The notes under the pieces were generated by a model, which saw only the letters and a program-made list of their open reading frames with translations, had not been told where the DNA came from and searched no databases. This document shows, piece after piece, positions 1 through 5,918 of a DNA stretch of 5,918 nucleotides (position 1 is its first letter; each line of letters opens with the position of its first letter). The DNA is from Cyclobacteriaceae bacterium. GTDB taxonomy: Bacteria > Bacteroidota > Bacteroidia > Cytophagales > Cyclobacteriaceae. The stretch is from assembly GCA_019751475.1 (NCBI GenBank), contig JAIENH010000442.1:1-5918 (forward strand), written 5' to 3'. The position numbers were made by a program, and so were the translations under genes.

Positions 1-214
1 TCTTAAAAAACTTAATGCCATCAAGGGTATTGCCTATAATAGCTAATCCTTTGTCTGCCGTCTCCCGCATATCCACGGCCTGATCGGAGGTGCCCCCGCT
101 GTAGTAGCGGACGAACGTAGAGGGTTTGCCAGGATCTTTTCCACTTTCGCTCAGGCATGAGATCATTAGAAACCCAAGCGAACCAATCAGCAGCCTTTTG
201 ATAATAACGCGCAT
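1..214 (-). CDS. Lipoprotein with delta-60/propeller-like motif, 5' part only
   Basis: Partial gene; the first 71 codons (214 down to 2) are open and continue past the left edge. The start ATG (214-212) shares one base with the upstream TGA (TGATG), implying translational coupling. The N-terminus MRVIIKRLLIGSLGFLMISC has basic residues, a hydrophobic core and a lipobox-like MISC with Cys20 as the lipidation site, so this is a predicted lipoprotein. The mature part has SESGKD after the Cys. It then has YYSGGTSDQAVDMRETADKG and LAIIGNT, which resemble the start of the repeating GGxxxDxAxxxxxTxDGGxxxxGxT units of Bacteroidota propeller-like (delta-60/SBBP-type) proteins. If so, the missing part should hold more such repeats. 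The gene is probably co-transcribed with the outer-membrane barrel gene. The lipoprotein call is good; the repeat family is tentative because only one unit is visible. Confidence 0.75.
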   Translation of the reverse strand, partial: MRVIIKRLLIGSLGFLMISCLSESGKDPGKPSTFVRYYSGGTSDQAVDMRETADKGLAIIGNTLDGIKFFK

Positions 215-216
215 CA
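212..216 (-). promoter_or_regulatory. TGATG stop/start overlap coupling the barrel gene to the lipoprotein gene
   Basis: On the minus strand the stop codon TGA of the barrel gene (216-214) and the ATG of the lipoprotein gene (214-212) share an A. Such overlaps let terminating ribosomes re-initiate and usually mark genes whose products are needed together. No Shine-Dalgarno-like sequence is seen just upstream. The signal peptide and lipobox that begin at this ATG support it as the true start. Confidence 0.75.
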
Positions 217-1293
217 CTTAATAAGTTTTTTAGGTTTGAAGTAAGGGTATATTACTCCGATATTAATAGAGAAGTTATTGATCCGGTAGTCGTTATACTG
301 GGTTTGGTAATCATAAACTAATTCAGGAATACTTCTCGATCCACCGTTTACCGCATTACCAAAACCGTACTGGTAGCGGGCATCCACTGTCAAATAAAGT
401 TCTCCCAATTTTTTCTTAAATCCTGCTGTTATGATAATAGAATACATTAACTGATTGTATGCTTTTAAGTCGCTAACGGCAGGGCCGGTCACGGTGTAGC
501 TATTGCCAAGAAGGGTATTGGGCTGAACACTAGAGGATAACAAATAGTTAAGAGATGGTCCAAGGCCTATATACGTTTGCAGGTCTACCGTGTTTTTGAA
601 TTTGTATTGCAGAATCGGATTAACATCTAACCAACTCTGCCCGATGTCCAAATTCTGCGTGCTTACCAGATTACCTGCGTCACCGTTAATCAATTTTGAA
701 TTTGTGTAGCTAAAATTCCTAATGATATAGCCTAGCTCAGGAGCAAAAACCAACCTTGATAATAGCCCTGTAGTTTTGGTTGACAAATCCTTTTCAAAAA
801 TTGCGATGAAATTAAACCCAAGCTTTAAGCCATATTTTCCCTGGCCGCCTGCTGCACTGCCAACATTGTAGTAATTCAAAACAGTTGGTTGAGTTAAATT
901 TGCTCCAATTTTAACTCCAATTCGGAAGAGGGGTCTCGTTCTATACTTGTTAAACAATGCAATGAATTCAGCCGGATCAACCGAATTATTCACTTGGTAA
1001 AAATGATCGGTTCGTAAGAGTTCCAGCATACTTTCGTCTGCTTTCTCCGGTTCCTCAAGATAGATGTAAGCAAGCGTAAGCAATCGATAGGTTTCTCGTT
1101 TCTGCTCTGGAGTAAATCCAGTTTCACCACTTGCCTTCAAGCAGCCTTCTACTAACGCAGGCAATTCATGTAATCTTCCCTGCTCATAGGTAGTTCGGGC
1201 CAACCGAAGCACTTGGGTGCAGTTGGTGGCTTGGCTAAAGGAAGACGTTACCGTCACTACCACTGCAATTATTAAAAAATACAACCTCTTCAT
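214..1293 (-). CDS. Outer-membrane beta-barrel protein with N-terminal periplasmic helical domain
   Basis: 359 residues. Residues 1-22 form a Sec signal peptide: MKR, a hydrophobic core (LYFLIIAVVVTVT), then SSFSQA, with cleavage likely near residue 20 or 22. Residues about 23-120 form a helical, TPR-like domain (tandem helices around ARTTYEQGRLHELPALVEGC, YRLLTLAYIYLEEPEKADES and DPAEFIALFNKYRTRP). From about 121 to 350 there are alternating amphipathic strands typical of PorT-like or OmpA-like barrels (FRIGVKIGANLT, YGLKLGFNFIAIF, FAPELGYIIRNF, LQTYIGLGPSLNYLL, LYLTVDARYQYGFG), ending in NFSINIGVIYPYF. Bacteroidota encode many small barrels with this layout. Cys25 and Cys51 lie in the periplasmic domain and could pair. 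It starts 12 nt after the STAND stop and overlaps the lipoprotein start by 1 nt, so it is probably part of the same system. It may be a sensor or anchor at the outer membrane; the role is inferred. Confidence 0.85.
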   Translation of the reverse strand: MKRLYFLIIAVVVTVTSSFSQATNCTQVLRLARTTYEQGRLHELPALVEGCLKASGETGFTPEQKRETYRLLTLAYIYLEEPEKADESMLELLRTDHFYQVNNSVDPAEFIALFNKYRTRPLFRIGVKIGANLTQPTVLNYYNVGSAAGGQGKYGLKLGFNFIAIFEKDLSTKTTGLLSRLVFAPELGYIIRNFSYTNSKLINGDAGNLVSTQNLDIGQSWLDVNPILQYKFKNTVDLQTYIGLGPSLNYLLSSSVQPNTLLGNSYTVTGPAVSDLKAYNQLMYSIIITAGFKKKLGELYLTVDARYQYGFGNAVNGGSRSIPELVYDYQTQYNDYRINNFSINIGVIYPYFKPKKLIK

Positions 1294-1305
1294 TCTGTTG
1301 ATCGG

Positions 1306-4300
1306 TTACTTGTTATTGGCAGGGTAATTTTCGCACGTCCTTTCGTAATCTAGACCACCGGCATAGTTCTCCCACTCGTCTTTGTTCAAATTGCGTGTTG
1401 TATAACCACACAGCAAGCCAGCCATCGTATTAATCTTAGTGGGCCACACATGGATGGTTTCTTTTGAACGCTCTGCGTTGCTATGGATACCGATCATTAA
1501 TTGTTCATCGTTAGGTGTGAAGGTCGCGCTCCAGACCCAGTCATTGTGATCGCTTAGCACGATGGGGTTATCGGACAATTTTTGCCAGTTCCAAAGACGC
1601 ACTGTCTTATCACGACTGGTCGTGGCAAGGAAGGTGCCCGCATTATTGAAGATAATTTCTTCAATATGGGCGGTATGTCCGGAGAGGATTCTGGGCGGTA
1701 GATTGCTATCTTCAGTAATGATTTTTACTTGTCCATTTTCATTACCAATAATGATCCTCCGGCTTCCATCGGGGGCAAACGCCACGGCCGTTAAGTCAGC
1801 AGAGTTTTTATAGGCTACCTTCTCCGCATAGTTGCTGGCAATGTCCCAGACGTACAAAGTTCCTGAGGCACTTGCCCCAGCCATTCGTTTTCCATCTGGA
1901 CTTAACGCGATCGTGTGGATTTTCTCTTTCGGTTTTATCACCTCCCTCACCGTATTAAAATCAGTGAATTTGATGCTCAAGCCGGACTGATCACGAACGA
2001 AGGCGCCATTTTCATTTTTAGCGTATATCACCGTCTCAACACCTGAAAAACCCTTGATCTTTTTTGGTTGACTTCCGGGGTTTCTCAAATCATATAGCTC
2101 AATATAGTTCTGCGTGATATCGCCTGTTACGGCACCACCTGCCACCAGAGAATTCCCGTCCAGGCTCAATCCCAGAGCATACACTTGATAATCTGACCTT
2201 CCGCCCATGATAGAGTCTGCTTTCCAGCTATTGTTGTTGTCCGATCTCCAACGAAGTATGCGTCCATCACTTCCGGCCGAATATATTTCATTTGACTTGG
2301 CACGGGTAACCAACGCACGGGCTGCACCCTTGTCATGTCCTTCGAGATTTCGGGTAAGCGGATCGTTGAATTTTGGATTGTCCAACGCCTTGTACAAACC
2401 GTTGTAGATATCATCATCAAATGGGTTTCCACCAAAGGCGGCATTAAACTTATACGCTTGCTGTGCCACGAGTGCTTCCAACTCTGGATCACTGTTAAGC
2501 TCTTTTGATTTAATCGCCATGGCCTTGCCTTGAGCAAGGTACCGGGCTCTGTTAGCGGCAGTTTGTGCCTTAACAGCCGCGGCTCGTTGCTCATCAGCTT
2601 CTTTTCTCTTTTCTTCGGCTAATTTTGCACTGGCTACCGCTTTTGCTTCTGCTACCTCAGCTTTCTTTTGCGCTTCTTCTGCTAAGATTCTTTTTTCTTC
2701 GGCATCCTTCTTAGCCGCCAGAGCATCAGCCTCTGCTTTTAGCGCGCGCGCTGCTTCTAGTTTTGCTTGTTCAGCAGATTCTTTAGCGAGCTTCTCGTTT
2801 GCTAAAGCGAGCGTCCGCTGCTCGTTAGCTTCTTTTGCTGAAGCTTCTGCAGCTTGCTGCGCTTTAACAGCCGCGGCATTTTGTATAAAGGCATACACCA
2901 GAGCTATCAAAGCTACAATAGCCAGCACGCCAAATACGGTAGCAGTAGTACGAGCTCGCTGGAGCCTTCTTTTCTGCTCAAGTTCTTTTATCCGTTGCTC
3001 GGTTTCCCATTCTTTTTTGGAATATTCCAAAAAAATCATGGTACGCTCAAAGGCCGGATTGTAGCGCTGCCCCCACACGAGGGTAGGGCGGTGCTTGGCC
3101 TGCCAGTTAAGGGCAAGTTGTAAATCCGGTGGCCTCCAGAGGCCGGCTTTGCCTACTTGATACTGGGTGGCCGCTTCCGCTAAGCGCAAATACATTTGCA
3201 CGGCATCTGCTTCATCGTCTACCCAGTTTTTCAAGCGCACCCAGATGCGCATCAAACTTTCGTGCGATATATCCACCATTGACTTGGAGCCGAGTATCAC
3301 TCCGTGTGCAGGGGTAACAAGCGAACGTCCTGGCTCGCGGAATTTCTCTAACACTGCGATCACATCGTTCTCCGATACATCCGCAATGGCGGCAATTTCA
3401 TTCAAGCGGGTAGGCCTGCGAATGCCAAAGTTTTCACCACGTTTTTCGGTGATAGCCTTAAACATGATCTCGCAAATCCGCTGCTGTTCTTCATCTAATT
3501 CATCGTAGGCTTCATTGGCGTGCATAGAAAGGGCCTCCTTCATGGTGCCAATCGCCTCGTAATGTTTGACGTCTAAGGGTTCGTCTTCATAATCTTTGAA
3601 GCGCGTCCAATAGCTCCACGTACGCATCAAAGCGTGTTGAAGAATCGGTAATTGATCTGGGTTGTCTCCAAGATCATTTAGCAATTGTTGTGTAAGACGA
3701 GGAGCTATCTTGGCACCACCTACTGCCACTGGTCCTTCAATGGCCCTGCGCTTTTGGTCGCGAGTCATTTGCGGGATGAGATAGTGACTATCATTGATCT
3801 TGCGGGTCAGCTCCGGGAATTGGGCACAGTCGCCAATAAAGTCAGACCGCATGGTGATAGCCACGTAGATTGGAGAGTCCTCATAATTGACGGCCTCCAT
3901 CAACATGTTTACAAAGCCAAGCGTCTCATTAATCGAGTTGGGATCGGTGCTGTCTTTGAACCTGAACAATTCTTCAAACTGGTCGACCAGGATCAAATAA
4001 TTAATGTCCTCAGACTTACGCGATTGCTGAATGGCCTCCACCATTCCAAGCGAACTGCTTCGTAAGAGCGTTGCTACAATCGTTCGCTTTATCTTTTTGT
4101 CTTCGGGGTCCGCCTGCTGATATTCTTTTGTCGCACCAAGCAAAGACTCCGCCAAGTTATCAATGGGGTTGGAGCCTGGGCGAGTTACAATTACTTCCCA
4201 ATTGGGGCTTGAGTCTGTGAGGAAGCCTCCGTATAAAATTGGTAACACCCCACAGTATATAAAGGAAGATTTACCAGAACCGGACGGACCGATTACACCT

Positions 4301-4464
4301 ACAAAGCGACTCTTAGACATTTTCAAGAGCACTTCATCGCTCTGGCCTTCACGACCAAAGAACAGGTGACTCTCGTCAATCTTGAATGGCCTCAGACCAG
4401 GGAAGGGATTTCCGGTAGATACCTGGGAGGCTGCGCTTGGTAGTTCGTCTACAAATTGTGCCAT
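1306..4464 (-). CDS. nSTAND1 NTPase - transmembrane - coiled coil - WD40 propeller protein
   Basis: A 1052-residue STAND-class signalling NTPase. Residues about 19-420 are the nSTAND1 module: entry motif NPFPGLRPF (19-27) and FFGRE (35-39), Walker A GPSGSGKSS (59-67), Walker B ILVDQFEELF (158-167), a sensor-like TMRSDFIGDC (204-213), LPILQHAL (272-279), and the winged-helix-end motif ISHESLMRIW (399-408). All nucleotide-binding residues look intact. A basic stretch (491-505) precedes one transmembrane helix (about 508-527). An Ala/Lys/Glu-rich helix follows (about 528-650), then about seven WD40-type blades (about 708-1009) and a tail with RNLNKDEW and YERTCENYP. STAND proteins couple NTP-driven oligomerisation to sensing by C-terminal repeats. 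Positive-inside charge predicts a cytoplasmic NTPase and a periplasmic propeller. It sits between the TIR gene (5 nt upstream) and the outer-membrane gene (12 nt downstream). The domain call is firm; ligand and output are unknown. Confidence 0.92.
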   Translation of the reverse strand: MAQFVDELPSAASQVSTGNPFPGLRPFKIDESHLFFGREGQSDEVLLKMSKSRFVGVIGPSGSGKSSFIYCGVLPILYGGFLTDSSPNWEVIVTRPGSNPIDNLAESLLGATKEYQQADPEDKKIKRTIVATLLRSSSLGMVEAIQQSRKSEDINYLILVDQFEELFRFKDSTDPNSINETLGFVNMLMEAVNYEDSPIYVAITMRSDFIGDCAQFPELTRKINDSHYLIPQMTRDQKRRAIEGPVAVGGAKIAPRLTQQLLNDLGDNPDQLPILQHALMRTWSYWTRFKDYEDEPLDVKHYEAIGTMKEALSMHANEAYDELDEEQQRICEIMFKAITEKRGENFGIRRPTRLNEIAAIADVSENDVIAVLEKFREPGRSLVTPAHGVILGSKSMVDISHESLMRIWVRLKNWVDDEADAVQMYLRLAEAATQYQVGKAGLWRPPDLQLALNWQAKHRPTLVWGQRYNPAFERTMIFLEYSKKEWETEQRIKELEQKRRLQRARTTATVFGVLAIVALIALVYAFIQNAAAVKAQQAAEASAKEANEQRTLALANEKLAKESAEQAKLEAARALKAEADALAAKKDAEEKRILAEEAQKKAEVAEAKAVASAKLAEEKRKEADEQRAAAVKAQTAANRARYLAQGKAMAIKSKELNSDPELEALVAQQAYKFNAAFGGNPFDDDIYNGLYKALDNPKFNDPLTRNLEGHDKGAARALVTRAKSNEIYSAGSDGRILRWRSDNNNSWKADSIMGGRSDYQVYALGLSLDGNSLVAGGAVTGDITQNYIELYDLRNPGSQPKKIKGFSGVETVIYAKNENGAFVRDQSGLSIKFTDFNTVREVIKPKEKIHTIALSPDGKRMAGASASGTLYVWDIASNYAEKVAYKNSADLTAVAFAPDGSRRIIIGNENGQVKIITEDSNLPPRILSGHTAHIEEIIFNNAGTFLATTSRDKTVRLWNWQKLSDNPIVLSDHNDWVWSATFTPNDEQLMIGIHSNAERSKETIHVWPTKINTMAGLLCGYTTRNLNKDEWENYAGGLDYERTCENYPANNK
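1324..1422 (-). other. Conserved C-terminal tail after the propeller, with two cysteines
   Basis: Residues about 1015-1047 read AGLLCGYTTRNLNKDEWENY and then YERTCENYP. This matches a tail often seen after WD40 repeats in nSTAND-WD40 proteins (R-N-L-T-x-x-E-W, then Y-x-x-T-C-P). Cys1019 and Cys1045 are the only cysteines in the part of the protein predicted to lie beyond the membrane, so they could form a disulfide in the periplasm. The family resemblance is from memory of such proteins; the disulfide is inference. Confidence 0.6.
1438..2343 (-). repeat. WD40 beta-propeller region of the STAND gene (about seven blades)
   Basis: Codons for residues about 708-1009. The clearest blades are 709-739 (GHDKGAARALV to SDGRILRW), 845-874 (LSPDGKRMAGASASGTLYVWD) and 927-959 (SGHTAHIEEIIF to SRDKTVRLWNW). 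Weaker blades are seen near 756-793, 803-835, 885-916 and 970-1007 (SDHNDWVWSATF, ending ETIHVW). Seven blades would close a standard propeller. The blade near 803-835 is degenerate, so the exact count is uncertain. In STAND proteins this position normally holds the ligand- or partner-sensing repeats. Confidence 0.8.
2515..2886 (-). repeat. Low-complexity Ala/Lys/Glu-rich coiled-coil segment within the STAND gene
   Basis: Codons for residues about 527-650 encode an almost proline- and glycine-free helix dominated by Ala, Lys, Glu and Gln with AExxA-like spacing. At roughly 1.5 angstroms per residue it could form a rod of about 180 angstroms. The ends are similar: AAAVKAQQAA (530-539) and AAAVKAQTAA (628-637), near ANEQR (546-550) and ADEQR (623-627). 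At DNA level an identical 14-mer, ttaacagccgcggc on the plus strand, occurs at 2570-2583 and 2864-2877. This suggests the segment grew by internal duplication. The composition recalls TolA domain II, by analogy and not by homology. Confidence 0.75.
2884..2943 (-). other. Region encoding the single transmembrane helix of the STAND protein
   Basis: Codons for residues about 508-527 give an uninterrupted hydrophobic stretch (ATVFGVLAIVALIALVYAF). Residues 491-505 before it carry seven Arg/Lys (including KRR at 498-500), while the first charged residue after it is Lys534. By the positive-inside rule the N-terminal NTPase is cytoplasmic and the C-terminal half is periplasmic. The protein has no N-terminal signal peptide, so this helix would serve as an internal signal-anchor. 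Topology is predicted only. Confidence 0.8.
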
Positions 4465-4469
4465 AGACT

Positions 4470-5906
4470 TTAGGATTTAAATTCTTGTAAAAACATTTTG
4501 ACTGACTCAACGGATTTATTTGAATCGCCACTAATTAATGTGACGTTTTGGTTTTTATAACTATCCAGGCTTGCTTCACTCACAATTGCCTTGCCTTGAA
4601 TAGGTTTGCTTCTTCCGAAGCCAGGTGCCTTCAACAAATCCAACACTTTCATGCGCACCCATTGATCGTTAACTTTTCCTTTGTAGATAATAGCTCCATC
4701 AAAGTTCTTCAGGTTATCAATATGCTTCTTTCGAACCTCCATTAAATCGCCTTCAAAGGCCGGGAACACTACATTGAAACCAGACTTTTGTATCACATCC
4801 ACCAACGGTAATACCTGCTGATGATCAATCTTGTCATGCACGAGGTAGATTGTTTTTCCCTGGCTGGGTTGATCAACTGTTTTATTTTGAGCGGAGAGAA
4901 GTTCTTCGCGCATGATATTCTTAAAGTCTTCCAGCGGGTTTTGCAAAATCTCTGCGCCTTCTTGCGCTTCAATATCTCTGCGCAGTGTGTCTATAAAAGC
5001 TTTTTGTTTGTCGCTGGCATTGCGCAAGTTGGGCGCTATCCAAATGAGTCGCGAAAACTCTTCTTTGCGTGATCGTTTGATCACAGTGTGCTCAGCCGCC
5101 AATTTATTTTGAATATCAACAGATGAGCGATCGGCACCCTCGGGTATCTCACCGTAAGCTGCACCAATAAGGTGTATGGAGAGATTACATTCCTCTAACT
5201 CCTTGCGCACCACTCGCTCCAATTCTTCTGCACGTGTCGGCAAAATTTGGCTGGGTAGCACTACATAGCCGTGCCGTTGCAATTCACGCCTGATGATGTT
5301 GCGTTGTATTGATAGATCGTGACCGGTTTCTGCCAGGAAAATTGTTCTGCGCTTGAAAAGATTCTTTACCTCTGCTTTTGTTTGGCCTTTCAGTACGATG
5401 AGTGTCTCGTGAATATCATAAACCAAATCCACCATCTTCATCCAGTATTGCTTTTCAGCATCCTGACTAAAGAAGTCAGAGTATTCTTTCATCAGGCCGG
5501 TTTCGTTGTCGAGCTGATACATATCATAGCCCAATAAATCACGAAGACGGGGAGGTTGCTCCTGTGCCGTAAGGGGAGACTTCAATACTTTGAACACCCG
5601 GTTGATCTTTGATCCGCTGGTGGCTTTATAATAAGACTCCACCGTGTCGAGGCAGCGGCCTGAGCTGGCAAACTCTTTTGACAGGATCGTCACCATCACG
5701 GCTACATTGTCCATGGTGGAGGCCGTGAAGTCATCATACTCTGATTTGATGACAATGTTGGATTTTTGTCCTTCTACCTGATAGATCATCAACTCAAGAA
5801 ACTTCTTGAACTGAGAGACCCAGCCCAATTCATTTTTCTTGCTGGTCTCGTTATCTTTTTCTGCGTATGTGATCAATATGTCAATTTCGTGAGCCATAAT
5901 CTTCAT
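4470..5906 (-). CDS. TIR-domain protein with two additional TIR/DUF4062-like lobes
   Basis: Soluble 478-residue protein with no signal peptide or membrane segment, so probably cytoplasmic. Three alpha/beta lobes can be read. Residues about 5-170 form a TIR domain: it starts with EIDILITYAEKDN, has the family's GWVSQF helix, a hydrophobic strand at 68-76 (VAVMVTILS) and RVFKVLKSP near 103-110. Residues about 186-290 resemble DUF4062/TIR-like domains (RRTIFLAETGHDL, HGYVVLPSQILP, LSIHLIGAAYGEIPEG). Residues about 351-477 are a third TIR-like lobe (KTIYLVHDKIDHQQ, FPAFEGD, FDGAIIYKGKVNDQWV). TIR domains either cleave NAD+ or act as adaptors. Here the usual WCxxE catalytic motif reads RCLDT at 84-88, so enzymatic activity is doubtful. 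It is the first visible gene of the operon, ending 5 nt before the STAND gene, which suggests it is that NTPase's partner. Met1 at 5906 and Met4 at 5897 (MAHEIDI) are both possible starts; neither has a clear Shine-Dalgarno. The family call is firm; the function is inferred. Confidence 0.87.
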   Translation of the reverse strand: MKIMAHEIDILITYAEKDNETSKKNELGWVSQFKKFLELMIYQVEGQKSNIVIKSEYDDFTASTMDNVAVMVTILSKEFASSGRCLDTVESYYKATSGSKINRVFKVLKSPLTAQEQPPRLRDLLGYDMYQLDNETGLMKEYSDFFSQDAEKQYWMKMVDLVYDIHETLIVLKGQTKAEVKNLFKRRTIFLAETGHDLSIQRNIIRRELQRHGYVVLPSQILPTRAEELERVVRKELEECNLSIHLIGAAYGEIPEGADRSSVDIQNKLAAEHTVIKRSRKEEFSRLIWIAPNLRNASDKQKAFIDTLRRDIEAQEGAEILQNPLEDFKNIMREELLSAQNKTVDQPSQGKTIYLVHDKIDHQQVLPLVDVIQKSGFNVVFPAFEGDLMEVRKKHIDNLKNFDGAIIYKGKVNDQWVRMKVLDLLKAPGFGRSKPIQGKAIVSEASLDSYKNQNVTLISGDSNKSVESVKMFLQEFKS

Positions 5907-5918
5907 GGTTAATTTATA

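Noticed and set aside
1294..1305. Possible promoter or terminator between the STAND and barrel genes
   Set aside because: Only 12 nt separate stop and start, with no inverted repeat. This fits an uninterrupted operon.
2523..2539. Perfect 6-bp hairpin (ccttgc, 5-nt loop, gcaagg) as a possible terminator or regulatory element
   Set aside because: It falls inside the STAND coding sequence, has no following T-run on either strand and encodes normal helix residues. Short hairpins of this size are expected by chance.
2166..2594. 142-codon open frame on the minus strand in another frame within the STAND gene
   Set aside because: It lies wholly inside the WD40/coiled-coil coding region, has no recognisable domain and an unusual composition (rich in Arg, Trp, Thr, Met), while the main frame has clear motifs throughout.
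2515..2886. Low-complexity stretch as a CRISPR-like or tandem-repeat array
   Set aside because: There is no regular repeat and spacer period. The reading frame is open throughout and the repetition comes from Ala/Lys/Glu codon usage in a coiled coil.
3685..4065. 126-codon plus-strand open frame
   Set aside because: Antisense to the nSTAND1 NTPase core, including the Walker B region. No family resemblance and no promoter or ribosome-site context; it is a shadow of the real gene.
5907..5918. AT-rich 12 bases upstream of the TIR gene as a promoter
   Set aside because: Too short to show a Bacteroidota -33/-7 pair, and no TAnnTTTG-like element is seen. The true promoter is probably outside the window, and further operon genes may precede.

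Overview
The window holds one tight minus-strand gene cluster, read from right to left. It has three complete genes and the 5' part of a fourth, and no RNA genes, insertion sequences or CRISPR. The organism is most likely a member of the Bacteroidota, perhaps a Cytophagales-type bacterium. This rests on the outer-membrane barrel family with its helical N-terminal domain, a signal peptide ending in a Phe-Ser-Gln-type cleavage region, a lipoprotein with a delta-60/propeller-like motif, and the lack of strong Shine-Dalgarno sequences. The placement is inferred from gene content and no marker gene is present.

Layout in transcription order: (1) 5906-4470, a soluble 478-residue protein with an N-terminal TIR domain and two further TIR/DUF4062-like lobes; (2) 4464-1306, a 1052-residue protein with an nSTAND1-type P-loop NTPase, one transmembrane helix, a long Ala/Lys/Glu-rich helix, a WD40 beta-propeller and a conserved Cys-containing tail; (3) 1293-214, an outer-membrane beta-barrel protein with a periplasmic helical-repeat N-domain; (4) 214-1 and beyond, the first 71 codons of a lipoprotein. 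The spacings are 5 nt, 12 nt and a 1-nt TGATG overlap. The genes are therefore almost certainly one transcript, with the promoter beyond the right edge.

Working model (inference): the strongly basic stretch just before the single transmembrane helix of the STAND protein places the NTPase in the cytoplasm and the propeller in the periplasm. The next two genes encode an outer-membrane protein and a lipoprotein, so the operon could be a trans-envelope relay. The outer-membrane barrel and lipoprotein would contact the periplasmic propeller, the Ala-rich rod would bridge the periplasm, and the cytoplasmic NTPase would switch the TIR-family protein. STAND/TIR/WD40 combinations are known in bacterial conflict and signalling systems. 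A dedicated coupling to an outer-membrane barrel plus lipoprotein is the unusual part. The TIR lobe appears to lack the usual catalytic glutamate, so it may act as an adaptor and not as an NADase.
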